From assembly GCA_005784505.1 (NCBI GenBank), contig VCAZ01000003.1:7567510-7631509 (forward strand): a stretch of DNA of 64,000 nucleotides, written 5' to 3'. The position numbers and the translations under genes were made by a program. Source of the DNA: Bagarius yarrelli (taxonomy: Eukaryota; Chordata; Actinopteri; Siluriformes; Sisoridae). Of the stretch, positions 47,131 to 58,479 are shown in pieces. The number at the start of each line of letters is the position of its first letter. Within the stretch, counting starts at the first letter, position 1. The notes under the pieces are model-generated. The model did not search any database. It saw only the letters and a list, made by a program, of their open reading frames with translations, and was not told the origin of the DNA.

Positions 47131-47520
47131 GAGAAATGGTCCTGCGCCACTCATCTCTTTACATCTGTTTCCTTGTCTCTTTTCCTCTTTCCTCATCCCC
47201 ATTTCTTGTGTTCCATGATCTTTTCTCATGTCAGCCCTCACTTTCTTTTGATTTGTCTTTTCTTTGTTTTGTCATTTTGTTTAATCAGTCCTTATTTTGT
47301 CTATTGTCTTCTGTTCTCTTTATTTCTATCATTCTACACTGTCTTTAAGAATTCTGCTTTTGTCTTATCACATTATTATTTTTGCCTCCTCTCACCTGCT
47401 ATCTCACTGCCCCTTGTCTCTTTTAGTATGCTTTTTCTTCTTATTATTTTTCCTTTTTTCTCCTTTCCTATCTCCTTTTCCTCTTTTTCCATTGGTCTTC
47501 CTCTCTTGGGTGCGTGTGTA
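47131..47520. repeat. Pyrimidine-rich low-complexity tract
   Basis: Nearly 400 bp of T/C-rich sequence on the plus strand, such as 'ccttgtctcttttcctcttt'. It produces fortuitous Phe/Leu/Ser-rich open frames of 70-163 codons. Not a gene. Confidence 0.8.
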
Positions 47521-48962
47521 TGTGTGTGTGTTCATCTTAGCAGGACAGTTTTCACATGTCATCACCCTGAGCGGGCACAGAACTACAGTTCACACCTTTT
47601 TCCTCTCATAACGTCATACACTTCATGCCCCCTCCTACATACACACTGTCGATCGTTGCTGTAGCAACCAACCACATCTGCTGAAAAAACACTTTGAGGC
47701 AAAGAAATATCAGAGTCAATCTCTTATATAACAAAAAAAAATTCCTGTTCTTTGTGAATCTCATGCTTCGTTATTTTAATCAGAGATACATAAAGTGATG
47801 AAAGAATTTAAATCAGAAGCCTAAAGCTGAATTTAGAGCTGTGTGTTATCTGCTGTATTAACTCCCATGAGAGGCAGATGTTTCTTTTTGCCTACTCACT
47901 CTCACTGTTCGATTTGGTGCCTTGTTGAGAACCAAATGTCAATGAAAAGGTCCCAAAAAGGATAGAAATGTGTGTGTGATTTTTTTTTAAGTTGTTGAAG
48001 GACCTCACAAGGATAGGCAAATGTGGGTGTGTGAGTAGTGTGTATGTTTAGGTTTGTGTGTAACCTCCATAGCCAGATACCACTGCTGAAACAAGCCATC
48101 ATGAATCTCATTTAGTCAATCAACAATCAACACTAATGATGACCATTCAATGACTCTACAATGAGCTTTCTTACTTCTGTCAATAAGCATTGATAAACTG
48201 TTGAGTATAAGACGTGTGTAGAATTTGTTTTATTGGAGAGTGTAAAGAGCAGAATATCCACTGAATGTGCAATAATAAAGTTTCAAAAATAAGTTGTAAA
48301 CAATATTAATACTTATTTCCACCATGTAAAATATCATCATCTGTTTTTTCTCCTGTTTTCATATGCATTATAACCACACATATTGCAAATGGAATTATCT
48401 TTACAGGGTTAAGCATTGAGGTCAGTGTGTTACAATGTGGTTCAAATATAGTGACTTTCATATTAGTTACCCCCTAAGCCTCTACACCAAAAAGTAGTAT
48501 TTATTTTACTGTTCTCTTTTTTCAGGCTAAAAGGTGTGATTTCAGCTTCACTACTTCACCTTGTTTTTTTTAAATACACATTTGCTATCTGTATACTCAA
48601 AATGTAGAAAGCATCATATTTCTTGTTTAAGCAAATACATTTAGACAGACAATCAGGGTGCATTGGATGGATAAATCTAGACATGCTAGATATTTAAAGC
48701 AAACTAAATGTGTGTAGTTGTTGCTGTAGACAGAATAGGAATATAGTATTGTATGATATTCTATTACTTAACCCACTGAAAACCTTTAAGGTTAGCTAGA
48801 ATGCTAACTCACTAACCCACAAAGCCATCTCAATGGTAAAGCCTATCCTTGTGGTTATTATAGAATTAAGAGTGTTAAGACACCTGGCCAGTACAGATGT
48901 TCTAATATCTTCATCAATATATTACACTGTTGCCAAGTTTAGGGTTTTGTTTATAACAATGT
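47521..48962. other. Unique sequence
   Basis: A palindromic GTTGCTgtAGCAAC is at 47655-47668. Nothing else recognised. Confidence 0.5.
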
Positions 48963-49157
48963 ATGTGTATGCATTGTGAAATTACGACTGGTACTGTAGA
49001 GTTGCGCAGTAAAACAAGCAAACGAGCAATATTTAAACCAATCATACAGAAGAGGACATGTCAAAACTGTGGTGTTCACAAGTTCTGTCAGAAAGCTTAC
49101 ACTTACTGTGAGTACTGTAAAAATCTAAACCACTGTATTTTACACTTTCTTAAATGA
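48963..49157 (+). pseudogene. Cysteine-rich ORF, piggyBac CRD-like
   Basis: A 64-codon frame whose C-terminal half reads KRTCQNCGVHKFC, then QKAYTYCEYCKNLNHC and ILHFLK. The spacing is C-x2-C-x12-C-x2-C-x5-C, with an extra Cys inside the long gap and an aromatic/His pair after the last Cys. Known: piggyBac-family transposases end with a zinc-binding cysteine-rich domain of this layout (C-x2-C, about 12 residues ending Y.C, x2, C, then C and a 'CF..YH'-type end). Inferred: this could be the C-terminal relic of such a transposase. Upstream residues (MCMHCEITTGTVELRSKTSK) show no recognisable catalytic part, and no TTAA-flanked ends were found. Chance is a real alternative. Confidence 0.25.
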
Positions 49158-50349
49158 CATCTTTCAGCTATGTTCAACAGTTCCAGAAACCTAATGATCC
49201 AAATATTCGACATGGCTTGGTTTTCAAATGGTAGCCCTTTGGTTGGGATTCTATACAGATTTACAGACATAATAGGCTTGTGGCTTTTTGTCAATTAACA
49301 CAACTTGTAAAATTATCAGTTTGGAAATGAACCAATGAACCTTACATGCTGCTCACAAACTTTCTGTGTCTCAGTGTCATGACATGGACCATTTTTAAAC
49401 TACAAAGAATGTAATTTATGAGAAGAAGAAAGAGAGAGAGAAAAGACAGACAAAGAGATAGGAATCAAGTGAGTCTGTAAAGGCCACTTCAACTGAGTAA
49501 GCAGAGAGTGAGGAGGGCCAGCAGTGTCATTTTCCCAGCAAGCTGCAGCAAAGGCTCTGGGTGACAGCTTAATTATGTGTCTTCACCAATCACAGCAAGG
49601 CTTTGCTAACCTCCTCAAAGCCCTTTGAGCAAGGGAAAGAGTAAAGGGAGTAAAGCAGTCCTGATAAGCGACCTAACTGGGAGATGGTTTAGAGTACTTT
49701 CTTCTGTTTCTTGGACACTCTGAGCTCCTACCACCTACAGTACCTGTCCTACATTTAGCTCACTTGTTACAACAACTTGCTGATTGCTTAGATGCTGAAC
49801 AACATTGGTTTTATTGTTAAAGAATTGAATCCTTGGGGCCATGTCTCAAAATGAATACAAGGAGAAAAAAATTTACATCATTATGTACACATTTTTGTAA
49901 GGTCTCAAATGTTAATTCATGCCTATAAATAAATGGGCTATGACATATTTTGGGTGTATTTGTATGAGGGTAAGTTTAGAGTCACTACATCAGATGTGTC
50001 AATGCTGCCATCTGTTGGCATGTGTGAAAATTTTTTGACCCCCCCCCCTGTATGTATAAACAGCTTAAATAAGAACGTCTATACACCTGCTTTCTCATGC
50101 AAAAAAACCAATTAGCCAATCGTCTAGAACTTGATGCGCTCTTCTGTGGCTATTGTAGCTTATTTACCCCAAGATTTAATGTGTTATGCATTTTAATATG
50201 CATACCAATATTAGGTTTATAGTCTTACAGTCAGCTCGGAACAGGCTGGACCTTTTATTATCATGTTTATCCACACCTAATCATGCTTATCTAAATAAAC
50301 TTTGAAATTTGTGACACTCTTTAACTCTAGCTCTGTGTCTTCCTTCAGT
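49158..50349. other. Unique sequence
   Basis: GA-rich 49425-49450. Enhancer-like patch at 49500-49670 (findings). A run of nine C is at 50040-50048. No gene. Confidence 0.45.
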
Positions 50350-50640
50350 CAACACAGGTCTGTATCCACAACCCTCTCAAAACAGATCGCAACCCTTGAG
50401 CCTTTTCAAACCAGACCTCAACCCTCGAGTGTTCTCTAACCAGATCTCAACCCTCTTCCTAAGTCAGATCTGTACAATCCTTCCCTAAATCAGGTGTGTA
50501 CTTTCAACCACAAATTAGAACCAGACATGTTTCTCTACTCCTGCAAACCAGATCTGACTCCTCCTCCCCTATGTTATCTGCTTCTTTAAATAAGATCTCC
50601 ACTTCCTGCAACCAGGTCTTCATCAACTTCATCACCAGAA
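50350..50640. repeat. Degenerate ~28-bp tandem repeat
   Basis: The core 'aaccagatctcaaccct' or variants starts at about 50355, 50383, 50412, 50441, 50465, 50491, 50522, 50549, 50592 and 50613. The spacing is 21-43 bp and mostly 24-31. The units have diverged strongly; the shared word is CAG(A/G)(T/C)CT. I know no named family for it. Confidence 0.6.
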
Positions 50641-51779
50641 CTGTCACCTCCACCTTCTACCGACTTAACAAAATAGCCATTTTAATCTTTTTAGTAAAAT
50701 ATAATATTTTAAATATTTTATTCTTTTTATAGGACAAAATGGTGTTATTGCAAATCTGATCCAAAATGGAAGCTTGCAATTTAGTCTCCCGCTTGTGGTT
50801 ATTTGTCACTTTACTAATTGTGTTGAAGTAATTCTCAGTACATAGATAAAAGAAGCAGCTCTTAAATCCACAGACCACCTCTGCTGCTGCTATGGCTATG
50901 CATTAAAAATACATGCTGTAGACGTGCTGTCCATCCTGAGGCATTATGCTGCCTCAGCTTCATGAAGCTTTAATGTGACGTAACATATTTAGAGATTCAA
51001 GCAAGGCTTAGTCCAACCTTATAGCCACAAGCTGTCAGAAAGTGGCCTCTCCATGCAAGGCTCTGGAGCTGTCAAAGTAAGGCATTGTAGCTGTGTGTGT
51101 ATGTGTGTGTTGTTTAATGGATGCTGAGGGGTGAGAGAACTATACCCTGTAATCAAGATGATGAGAGGAGGTAATTGTGATAACGGGAAAGAATTGGGTA
51201 GCATTAATCACAAATCCACAGTATGAGGGATTACGCAGAGAGGAGAACAAAATAGCTAGACACACACACTTACAGCAAATGTAGTTCACATTTCAAAACT
51301 AAAAAATATTTGGACCACAGATAGGTATAGGCCAGTGTGCGTGTGTGTGTGTGTGTGTAAGATTCTTAGGTTGAATTAGGTTGTTGCGGATTTTGATTAA
51401 CATATTCCCACAGGATCCTAATTTTTATAGACACTTTGTATTGCTAATAGGACAGAATGTAAAAACGGAAAGTGGAAATGACTGGGTGACAGAACTCTAG
51501 ATTCCAGAGAATTAGTGTGCTTAGTGTATATTGACACTATTATTTTTTTGCAGCAGTTCCCCATCCCCTTTCCTTTTTCTCCATTTTTCTGTACGAATGA
51601 TTTATTAGTAGTTGCTGTACGGCAAGCTTTAATTGGGTATTATGTATGCTCTATACAGAACACATTCAGGAAGAATATTGTAAACTGGCTGTATTTATTC
51701 TCCCCAGAGATTTGTGTGTCACATTAAAGCTTGGAGGAAGCTCCTTGTAGACTCCTGTAATTGCTTTATTTTTCTTTTC
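50641..51779. other. Unique sequence
   Basis: (TG)n at 51341-51358. Nothing else recognised. Confidence 0.5.
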
Positions 51780-51786
51780 TATATAA
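51780..51786 (+). promoter_or_regulatory. Candidate TATA box
   Basis: TATATAA lies 59 bp before the ATG of the exon candidate at 51845. That would place transcription start near 51810, in 'tttctcctgtttcctcatcg'. It is supported only by this arrangement. Confidence 0.25.
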
Positions 51787-51844
51787 CTGCAGCTTAGGGG
51801 TTTCTCCTGTTTCCTCATCGAGGCGTGGGTAGGAGAAGCTAAAA

Positions 51845-51901
51845 ATGGCCAGTGTAGAAGAGACAGAAAGAGAGGATGACAGTGCAGTGTCATCTCCAGA
51901 G
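51845..51901 (+). CDS. Candidate first coding exon, unknown protein
   Basis: An ATG in strong context (A at -3, G at +4: 'aaaaATGG') opens 19 codons, MASVEETEREDDSAVSSPE. This ends exactly at a consensus donor GAG|GTGAGA (GT at 51902-51903), leaving phase 0. The acidic Ser/Glu-rich start is typical of intracellular proteins. A TATATAA and a pyrimidine-rich leader lie just upstream. It could be an alternative promoter and first exon of a larger plus-strand gene whose next exon lies beyond the window. I do not recognise the protein. The coding part is short, so coincidence is possible, but all four signals fall in the right order and spacing. Confidence 0.35.
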
Positions 51902-51903
51902 GT

Positions 51904-52449
51904 GAGACATGTGGTTCTCACTCCTTATGTGACAGCTAAAACAATTTTCTTTTTTGATGTTCTGAATTAAATTTTCTTCTAAATGTAAATTTTAAAGTAT
52001 GAATGTGCATGTGTGTATGCATTTTGGGCAGTTTATAGTTGATCAAATGTTTTTGTATGCCAGATGTTTCAAATGCAGTTATATTACATTATTATCATCC
52101 AATGCATTTTTCCTTTGTTAAAACTAGAGATACCTTAGTAGCTAGTTAGTCCCAGTGGGTCAGACTAGGCCATTTCAATTTACAGTGAAACTTCTCTGCA
52201 AATAGAAAAGGTGAAAGGCAGAGCACATAAGTGGAGTATGGTGATGCTTGGCTTAATATTTCGCTGTGTAGGCGTGCGCTTCCCTCAAAGTCGAAGCAAA
52301 CACTCCGCAAATTTTCCGCTTATGCTCATCAGTAAACCAAATCCTGTTCTGATCCAACGTAAAGTTTTTCTTGTAGGCCTAATTGTTTTTTTCCTGTTTA
52401 TCATGAAGTTCTTGAATAAATGTCTCAATTAAAGGAGTAGTCTAATAAG
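51904..52449. other. Unique sequence
   Basis: Nothing recognised; a 73-codon frame at 52211-52432 has no motif. Confidence 0.5.
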
Positions 52450-52817
52450 CAGTGTTGGGTAGTAGCAATGCTTTAAGTTTAACTACATTTCTCAGTAGCT
52501 TGGTGGTAGTGTTGCTGTTTTCTGAATGAATTGCTATTCAGTTGCAAAGCTCTGTTGTTGACATTAGGTGGTGGGTTTAGTTTCCATTTTCTTTACCCTG
52601 CAATGTAAACTTACTAACACATACAGCACACTAAGCCCAGCTTTTGCTAATGCTTATTCTTATCTCTATGACCAAAATTACAGAGAATTTTTAATGTTTT
52701 CACATAATTGGTTCAATAAAAATTGAATGTTAAAATATAGCTTAGATGTAGAAAGTTATTTTTGGCATGTTGCTGTAGCTTAGTTTGCTAAATTTCCCAA
52801 GGAGCTTGTCCAACGCC
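52450..52817. repeat. Fish interspersed repeat, hAT-like
   Basis: Begins 'cagtgttgggtagtagcaat' and near the other side has 'tgctgtagcttagtttgcta', then 'cccaaggagcttgtccaac'. This is the same family as the piece at 18680 (shared CAGTGTTRGG start and 'gtagc..gctaa' words). The right boundary is uncertain. Confidence 0.35.
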
Positions 52818-54504
52818 TCCGACGAGTAACTTATGTTTCAGGGTGACATTCAGCTAGTACTTTTTTAAATGAATTTTATTGATTTAACTGTATTAAATTA
52901 AAAGTATTAATTTAAAACTTGGCTTCATGATGTAATTGACTTACTGTTTGCTAACATGACATAGTCCTATACTTACAATTTAAACATGTGAAATGGTTTT
53001 GCCATAAATTTTATATTCAGCTGCAACTGGTATTATTATTACACTTGTATACAAAACTATGTTTTTTTTTTGTTATACAATCAAATTCTAGAAAAGTTGG
53101 GACATTTTTTAAATTTGAATAAAATGAAAATGTTTTATGAAATAAGTTAGAAATGCATACAATACATTATTAAAAATGTATTATATGCATTTTAACAGGC
53201 TATACCATTAATATATAATACAAGCTTGTTACCTAAAATAAGTGGAGGTAAGGATTGATTCTCATGCCTGTATGAATTCTGGCTTATTTGGCTGAGCATG
53301 TAATTAATGCAGAGCAATTACACGGACAATGCTTTGCGACATGACTTATCTGATGTGTGGTGAATAATCTCTTCAATTACTTAGAAAAAAGTGTGTCTCC
53401 TTCTCTGCTAAGTGGAAAGTTGACCCTAGGGTTTGCCAGAGGGCCTTCTGGTACCAATGCACTCTAATCAGCAAAAATGATCTCTGATTCTGTCTTGCCG
53501 CTTATTTCCTCCCTATCGTAATTAAATATCTACTCTTACCCACTGCTGTTATTTATTACCTGCAAATGCCAGAATGTTTCATTTAAGTGTGGACAGCATA
53601 AAGTAGCCTGGCCTTTCTTTCCTTCCTTCCATCCTTTCCTACTTTCTTTCTTGGCCTAGTCCGGCTTTTAAAACAAATAATTTTTAGCATCATTCATGGC
53701 TAAAAATTGAATTATAATTTAGTGAGTATGTTGATTATCTGTGATGTCTTGTAACACAGTCCCTTACCTAATCCGTTTAATATAACTCGCTGTCCAGTCT
53801 GTCAATCGATCCTAATAGCCATGTAATGAGTCTTTGCACTAGAAGATCAGTGGAAAACTGAACCTTTTTAACAACTCCAAACCGATCACATCCGTTTGTA
53901 TTAGGATAACTGTCTCCAAAAAAACAATTAGCGGTCTCACTGTTCATCAGCATTTTGACCATATAGAGTGTATGTTGTCTTGTTGGACTGATTGCTGAGC
54001 TTATTAGGCAGCAATAAGCACGTCTGAGTAAAAAAAAATTAACTAGGAGCACTGATGAAGCCGTATACAGATGTGAATACAAAGACTTTTTTATTCTCTG
54101 ATGTGTGTCTGACCCAGCACATCCCACTTTGACTCCTCTGCCTTTGAAATTTCCTAATTAGTTTATGATCTAGTATCGATTTCCATTTTTAGCCATATTT
54201 GGGTTGCTGATTTTTTTAATCATGACACAAGATTTCAAGCAGTCACACTGCCCAGAATGAACATGGATATAATTTACTTTGTGTATCTGCATGCATTAGT
54301 TAAACTTCCCAAAGTCTGTGTGAAGCATATCTGACTTTCTCTTTCCAAGTTTCGGAAAAAACATCTTTGGAATGTGTGTGTATTGTTTTTGGAAAAACAT
54401 AAAGCTTTAAATACTCTCCAAGAAGAAATTTACATGCTGATGTGAATTATTGAAAACATTTTTATGAAATTGGTTTGTGCAGATTACTTCAGAACTTTTG
54501 TTTA
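52818..54504. other. Unique sequence
   Basis: Enhancer-like patch at 53290-53530 (findings). A 116-codon minus-strand frame (53777-54127) shows no domain or splice context. Otherwise nothing. Confidence 0.45.
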
Positions 54505-54660
54505 CATTTTCATTTCATAAATTTGGCAGACACACTTATCCATGCAACTCGCATTTATACTGTTTTTATACATCTGAGCAGTTGAGGGTTAGGGGCCTTG
54601 CTGAGGGGCCATGCATTACATACATACATTTTCTGACTCAAACTCCCAGTAGCCACCGGC
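54505..54660 (-). repeat. tRNA-derived SINE, reversed and decayed
   Basis: The tail 'aatttggcagacacacttat' is at 54530-54549. The body complement 'ggggccttgctgaggggcca' and the B-box region complement 'gactcaaactcccagtagcc' follow. The head beyond 54660 is lost. Confidence 0.65.
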
Positions 54661-56211
54661 ACGCACCCAGTAGAATTCTAATCACACACCTGTTGGCTAT
54701 TCATTCTTTATATACTCTTTGTTTTCTTTTGGTCTTTGTGTACTGTAGGCTCCATTCATTTTACCATTATGCTACTTTTAACAGATTTCTTGGTTCTGAT
54801 CAATGCTAAACTCAACCCCACATTTTTGTTCTTGACACATTCTGTCGGTATATGCTAATCGACAAGCTATATACATGCTGTATTTTTCCTTAAAATAGAT
54901 GAGATGTGTTGTTACTTGTGATGTCCTTATTGTATTGACATTTCCCAAAAACTAATTTTTTTAAAATACAAAATGACATGCATGACCTACGGATTTCTTA
55001 CAAATTTTAAAATGTCAAATCAAACCCAGCCGTTTCTAATAAACCTATGAAAGGTTTTTGTTTGTTTGTTTGTTTGACTTGATTTACAGTATTTGGTATA
55101 CAGTAAGTAATGTTAGCTCAACCCAGCTTCAGGGTCCTTGCTTTCATTTTGTAGGGAGTGTTTTTTACACTAAAATATTGGTTGATTTTGCATTATTATG
55201 ATAATGATGAGTTCATGCAAGGATTGGCGTGAAGTTGAGTAAAGTGATATAGCTATAGGAAAGCGAGCAAATAATTATATACAGTAAAAACATTAAAGAA
55301 CATTAACAACCGAACTCTAAAAAACAGGACAGGTATATAATGCTTTCTTTTAATATTAGAACTTTTGGCAGGAAATCTGAAAAAGGTGGTATCGCCTATA
55401 TAAAGGTACCACTGTGCTGCAGCAGTAAAGCACCTTTCATTTCACAAAAATAGAGGGCAAAAAATGAAAGAATTGGCTTCCACTCAACAAAATTAGCAAG
55501 AAGACAGTTGTATCAGTTATATCACTATGACATTCACACATCAGTGTTTTTGGTACCCTTAATTATTCTGTACCACCAAGTCAAACAAACACACACATAT
55601 ACACACACATATACACAGCTTCATATTTCCCTTCTGTGCTGTGACAACAATCCAACAATATTTTGAGGACTAAATTTTTACTTTACTTGCTGTACTATAG
55701 GTTGCCAGTAGTTGTTCCTACAACTGGTTGCCATAGTAATAATGTTTAATAGTGGTTGGAGCCACAAGCTTTCAATATTTGTAAAACTGACACAATCTGT
55801 TTTATTGTTGAATTAAGTTTAACTTTACTTAATTTTGACATATTGCTGGACACATCTAATGACCAAAAGTTGCTGTCAGTTTCTGTACAGTCACTGTAAG
55901 TCAGTTTTTTTTGTTAGTCAATAGAATGATCACTTCAGGTCAATGTATGTGTGAAGGTAGTATAAGTGTATCTTTGTGTGTATTTGTGTGTTGTGGTATC
56001 TGGTCGGATAAAAACTGTACTCTTAACTCTAAAAAGACTAAATAGATGTTGACCAAAACTAAACCAGAACAGCACAAATACAAACTGTTTGGAACACATT
56101 GATTTTTTGAAGATATTGTTTGTTTTTAGAAACTGGGCTGGAGAAAAGCATGGCAGGAGTTTTTATTGTTGTTCTGTGTGGGGTAGTCTGGTACTGTAGT
56201 AGAATTGCATC
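54661..56211. other. Unique AT-rich sequence
   Basis: (TTTG)n at 55057-55076 and a (CA)n-rich patch at 55586-55615. No gene or transposon recognised. Confidence 0.5.
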
Positions 56212-56600
56212 CAGCCTCTGCTCAATGATATGGGCTATTTAAAGGCAAACTCATCTGATCTAAATTGTGGGCGAATGTTGCTCACCAGCATTTTCAGCTA
56301 TGCCATAACAACGGAATAAGCCTCTCAAGAACCGGATAGGCTTAGGCAATGTTGTGGAATCTATGACATGGACCTCTAGCCATTTCAAATGTGCTTTAAC
56401 TACCGTTGGAAAGATGCAACCCCTTAAATGTAATAGCAAAGTCAATGTGGATGTGTTGCCAAGGAGCTCCAAGCCAGTTCCGAGAATACAAAGGTACGAG
56501 TCAGGAAGATTTTTGTTTTGCTGGCATGACAAACAGTCCTTCGACTTCTTTTTTAATGTGAGAGTCAATTTTGGGCCACCAGATGCAGCTGCAAGCAAAG
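56212..56600 (-). pseudogene. Ty3/Gypsy-type integrase fragment
   Basis: A minus-strand open frame of 112 codons contains KSKDCLSCQQNKNLP, the CC half of the HHCC zinc finger. It is followed by a stretch in the position of the first catalytic segment (LLLHLRGCIFPTVVKAHLKW, for 'DFAGPF.G..FLVVVDAHSKW') and then LEVHVIDSTTLPKPIRFLRG. The end of the frame (AENAGEQHSPTI) is out of register. The adjacent frame gives LVSNIRPQFRSDEFAF in place of 'LVSDNGPQFTSEEFA', with the catalytic Asp replaced by Asn. This is the pol integrase of an LTR retrotransposon, broken by a frameshift and substitutions. No reverse transcriptase, protease, gag or LTR is seen nearby, so it is an isolated fragment. Confidence 0.72.
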
Positions 56601-57083
56601 ACTTTCATTTTTACTACCCCTAGATTCCTGCATGCTGCTCCACCAAAACCTTCTGCCTAACTTTACATAAAACAATGAGTTTATTTTACCACATTAAACA
56701 GTTCCTCTATTTAGATGAGGTACAGTGCTAATGTAATGTCAGAGCCCTCGGTGGAAGGAAATAGTCCTGTAGACACCATCTCCTCAAAATGAAAAAGAAT
56801 ATGGTATAATCTGGTGTCCCTCTTAATGTCTGTACTACACACTGGTAGAGCTTCCAAATAATTTATGAGGTATGCATTTACTAAATCATTTTTTTCCTTA
56901 AAGAACACAGGCAAGAGAACAATAGAACTCATCTTATTTTCCATAATCACTGGTGTTTTTGTACTGAGTAATTGTCAGCTGCTAGTAAAATGCCCACCTC
57001 TGAAGTCTTATTGCCACTATAGATTGGGCAGCTTTTCTAAAGTGGCATATTATCAATTAATAATGGAAAGTGACATCCATATA
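56601..57083. other. Unique sequence
   Basis: Nothing recognised. Confidence 0.5.
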
Positions 57084-58479
57084 CAATCGTGTGAAAAAAT
57101 TAGGTCACCCTATGAAAGCCTGTGTGTTTTTAATGTGTATATTTGATATCAATTTAAAGCTATACTGAGAGAGTATTATTTATTATATAAATAATTGAAG
57201 AAAAGACCTCCTGTGAGGAATAAATTTATGACACCCCAACATTTTTCCACAGGTGTATCACATCAGGTACACATAATTAGAACATTGTTACTTATCTTTT
57301 TGAACGAGGCTGGCCCTATTTAAACCTTAGACATTTAGTTTGGTGTGCTCTTGACTGTTAAAGTGACAGTGAACCCCATGGTGGGATCAAAAAGTGCTGT
57401 CTGAGGCATTGTAGGGTTGTATTGTACAGCTTATGAGTCTGGAAAGGGATTTTAAAAGATCTTAAAAGATTTTGAAATTAGCCAATCCACTGTCTACAAA
57501 ATAGTCTACAAGTGGAGGACATTCAAAACAAATGACAACATGCCCAGGTCTGGCCATCCAAGCATGTTTACCTCGCGAGCAGACCGCAAGATGCTAAAAG
57601 AAGTCACTAAAAACCCTAAAGCTTTTGCTACTGTTGATGTAAAAGTGCATGACTCTACAATCAAAAAGAGACTACAAAAGTTTAACTTTCAAAAGAGGTG
57701 TGCAAAGAGGAAACCTTTGCTCTCTAAAAACATGAAGACCATACCAAAGTTTGCCAAAGAGAACGTAGACCAGGACTTCTGGAATGATGTTATTTGGAGA
57801 GATGAGTCTAAAATTTACTTATTTGGACACTGCAACAGTTGACATGTTTGGCATAAACCAACTACAGCAGGAAAAGAACCTTATACCAACTGTGAAACAT
57901 GGAGGTGGAAGAGTCCTGCTTGAGGAACATTTAAGACCATCTGTAAAAAAGTAAAACATAAAGCGAAACTGGACTCTGCAACAGGACAGTGACCCAAAAC
58001 ATACAAGTAAATCCACCAAGGATTGGCTGAAAACTAAAAAATGGAGACTCCTGGAACGGCAGAGTTAAAGCCCAGATCTGAATCCCATTGAGATGCCTTG
58101 GGCCGACCGGAAACCATGCAAGAGACCTCTCCAACATCTTACAGCTGAAAGAATTCCTCATTAAGGAGTGGGACAAACTTTTCTTAGACCAATGTCAGAG
58201 ACTGTTAGATGGCTACAAGAAGCATCTCATTGAAGTTATTTTAGCCAAAGGTGATAACACTAGCTGTTAAGCGAAATGGTGTCCTAACTTTTTTAGAATA
58301 CACATTTTTGTTGAAACCTTTTGTTTAATGAGTAGAACAATTTTAACTTTTGTTGTTTAACTGCAATTAATTTCCTTTTTTTTCAGAAAAATTAAAACAA
58401 GATTAGCCATCGATAAGTTAACATTTCTTAATAAAGAACTAAATATTTAATGGGGTGTCCTAATATTTTTACATGACTG
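57084..58479 (+). mobile_element. Tc1-like transposon, both ends present
   Basis: The left end 'caatcgtgtgaaaaaattag' follows TA at 57082-57083. The right end 'ctaatatttttacatgactg' precedes TA at 58480-58481. The termini are imperfect inverted repeats of about 30 bp (…aaaatTAGGtCACCC against its complement), and 'ggtcaccc/ggggtgtcc' follows inside each end. Length is about 1.4 kb. It belongs to a different Tc1 family from the copies at 6.9 and 20.2 kb. The transposase inside is heavily mutated. Confidence 0.85.
57462..58265 (+). pseudogene. Tc1-like transposase, degraded
   Basis: The frame open from about 57471 reads FEISQSTVYKIVYKWRTFK (first helix-turn-helix), then DNMPRSGHPSMFTSRADRKM (GRPR-type linker and second helix-turn-helix). 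RKPLLSKNMKTIPKFAKEN follows, then IWRDESKIYLFGH with the first catalytic Asp, and a stop at 57840. Later pieces are in other frames: QQDSDPKHTSKSTKDWLK (second Asp), SPDLNPIEMPWADRK (Glu, with the following residues altered) and ETVRWLQEAS near the end. The glycine-rich WGCFS region is deleted or scrambled. The order of motifs is normal, so it decayed in place. Confidence 0.82.

Noticed and set aside
46819..47241. 140-codon minus-strand open frame
   Set aside because: Partly antisense to the same pyrimidine tract; no motif, no splice context.
47173..47664. 163-codon plus-strand open frame rich in Phe, Leu and Ser
   Set aside because: Produced by the pyrimidine-rich low-complexity tract; several frames are open at once and no domain is visible.
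53777..54127. 116-codon minus-strand open frame
   Set aside because: No domain, signal or repeat; within the length expected by chance for 64 kb.
54477..54809. 110-codon plus-strand open frame
   Set aside because: Runs across a reversed SINE and unique DNA; no protein motif.
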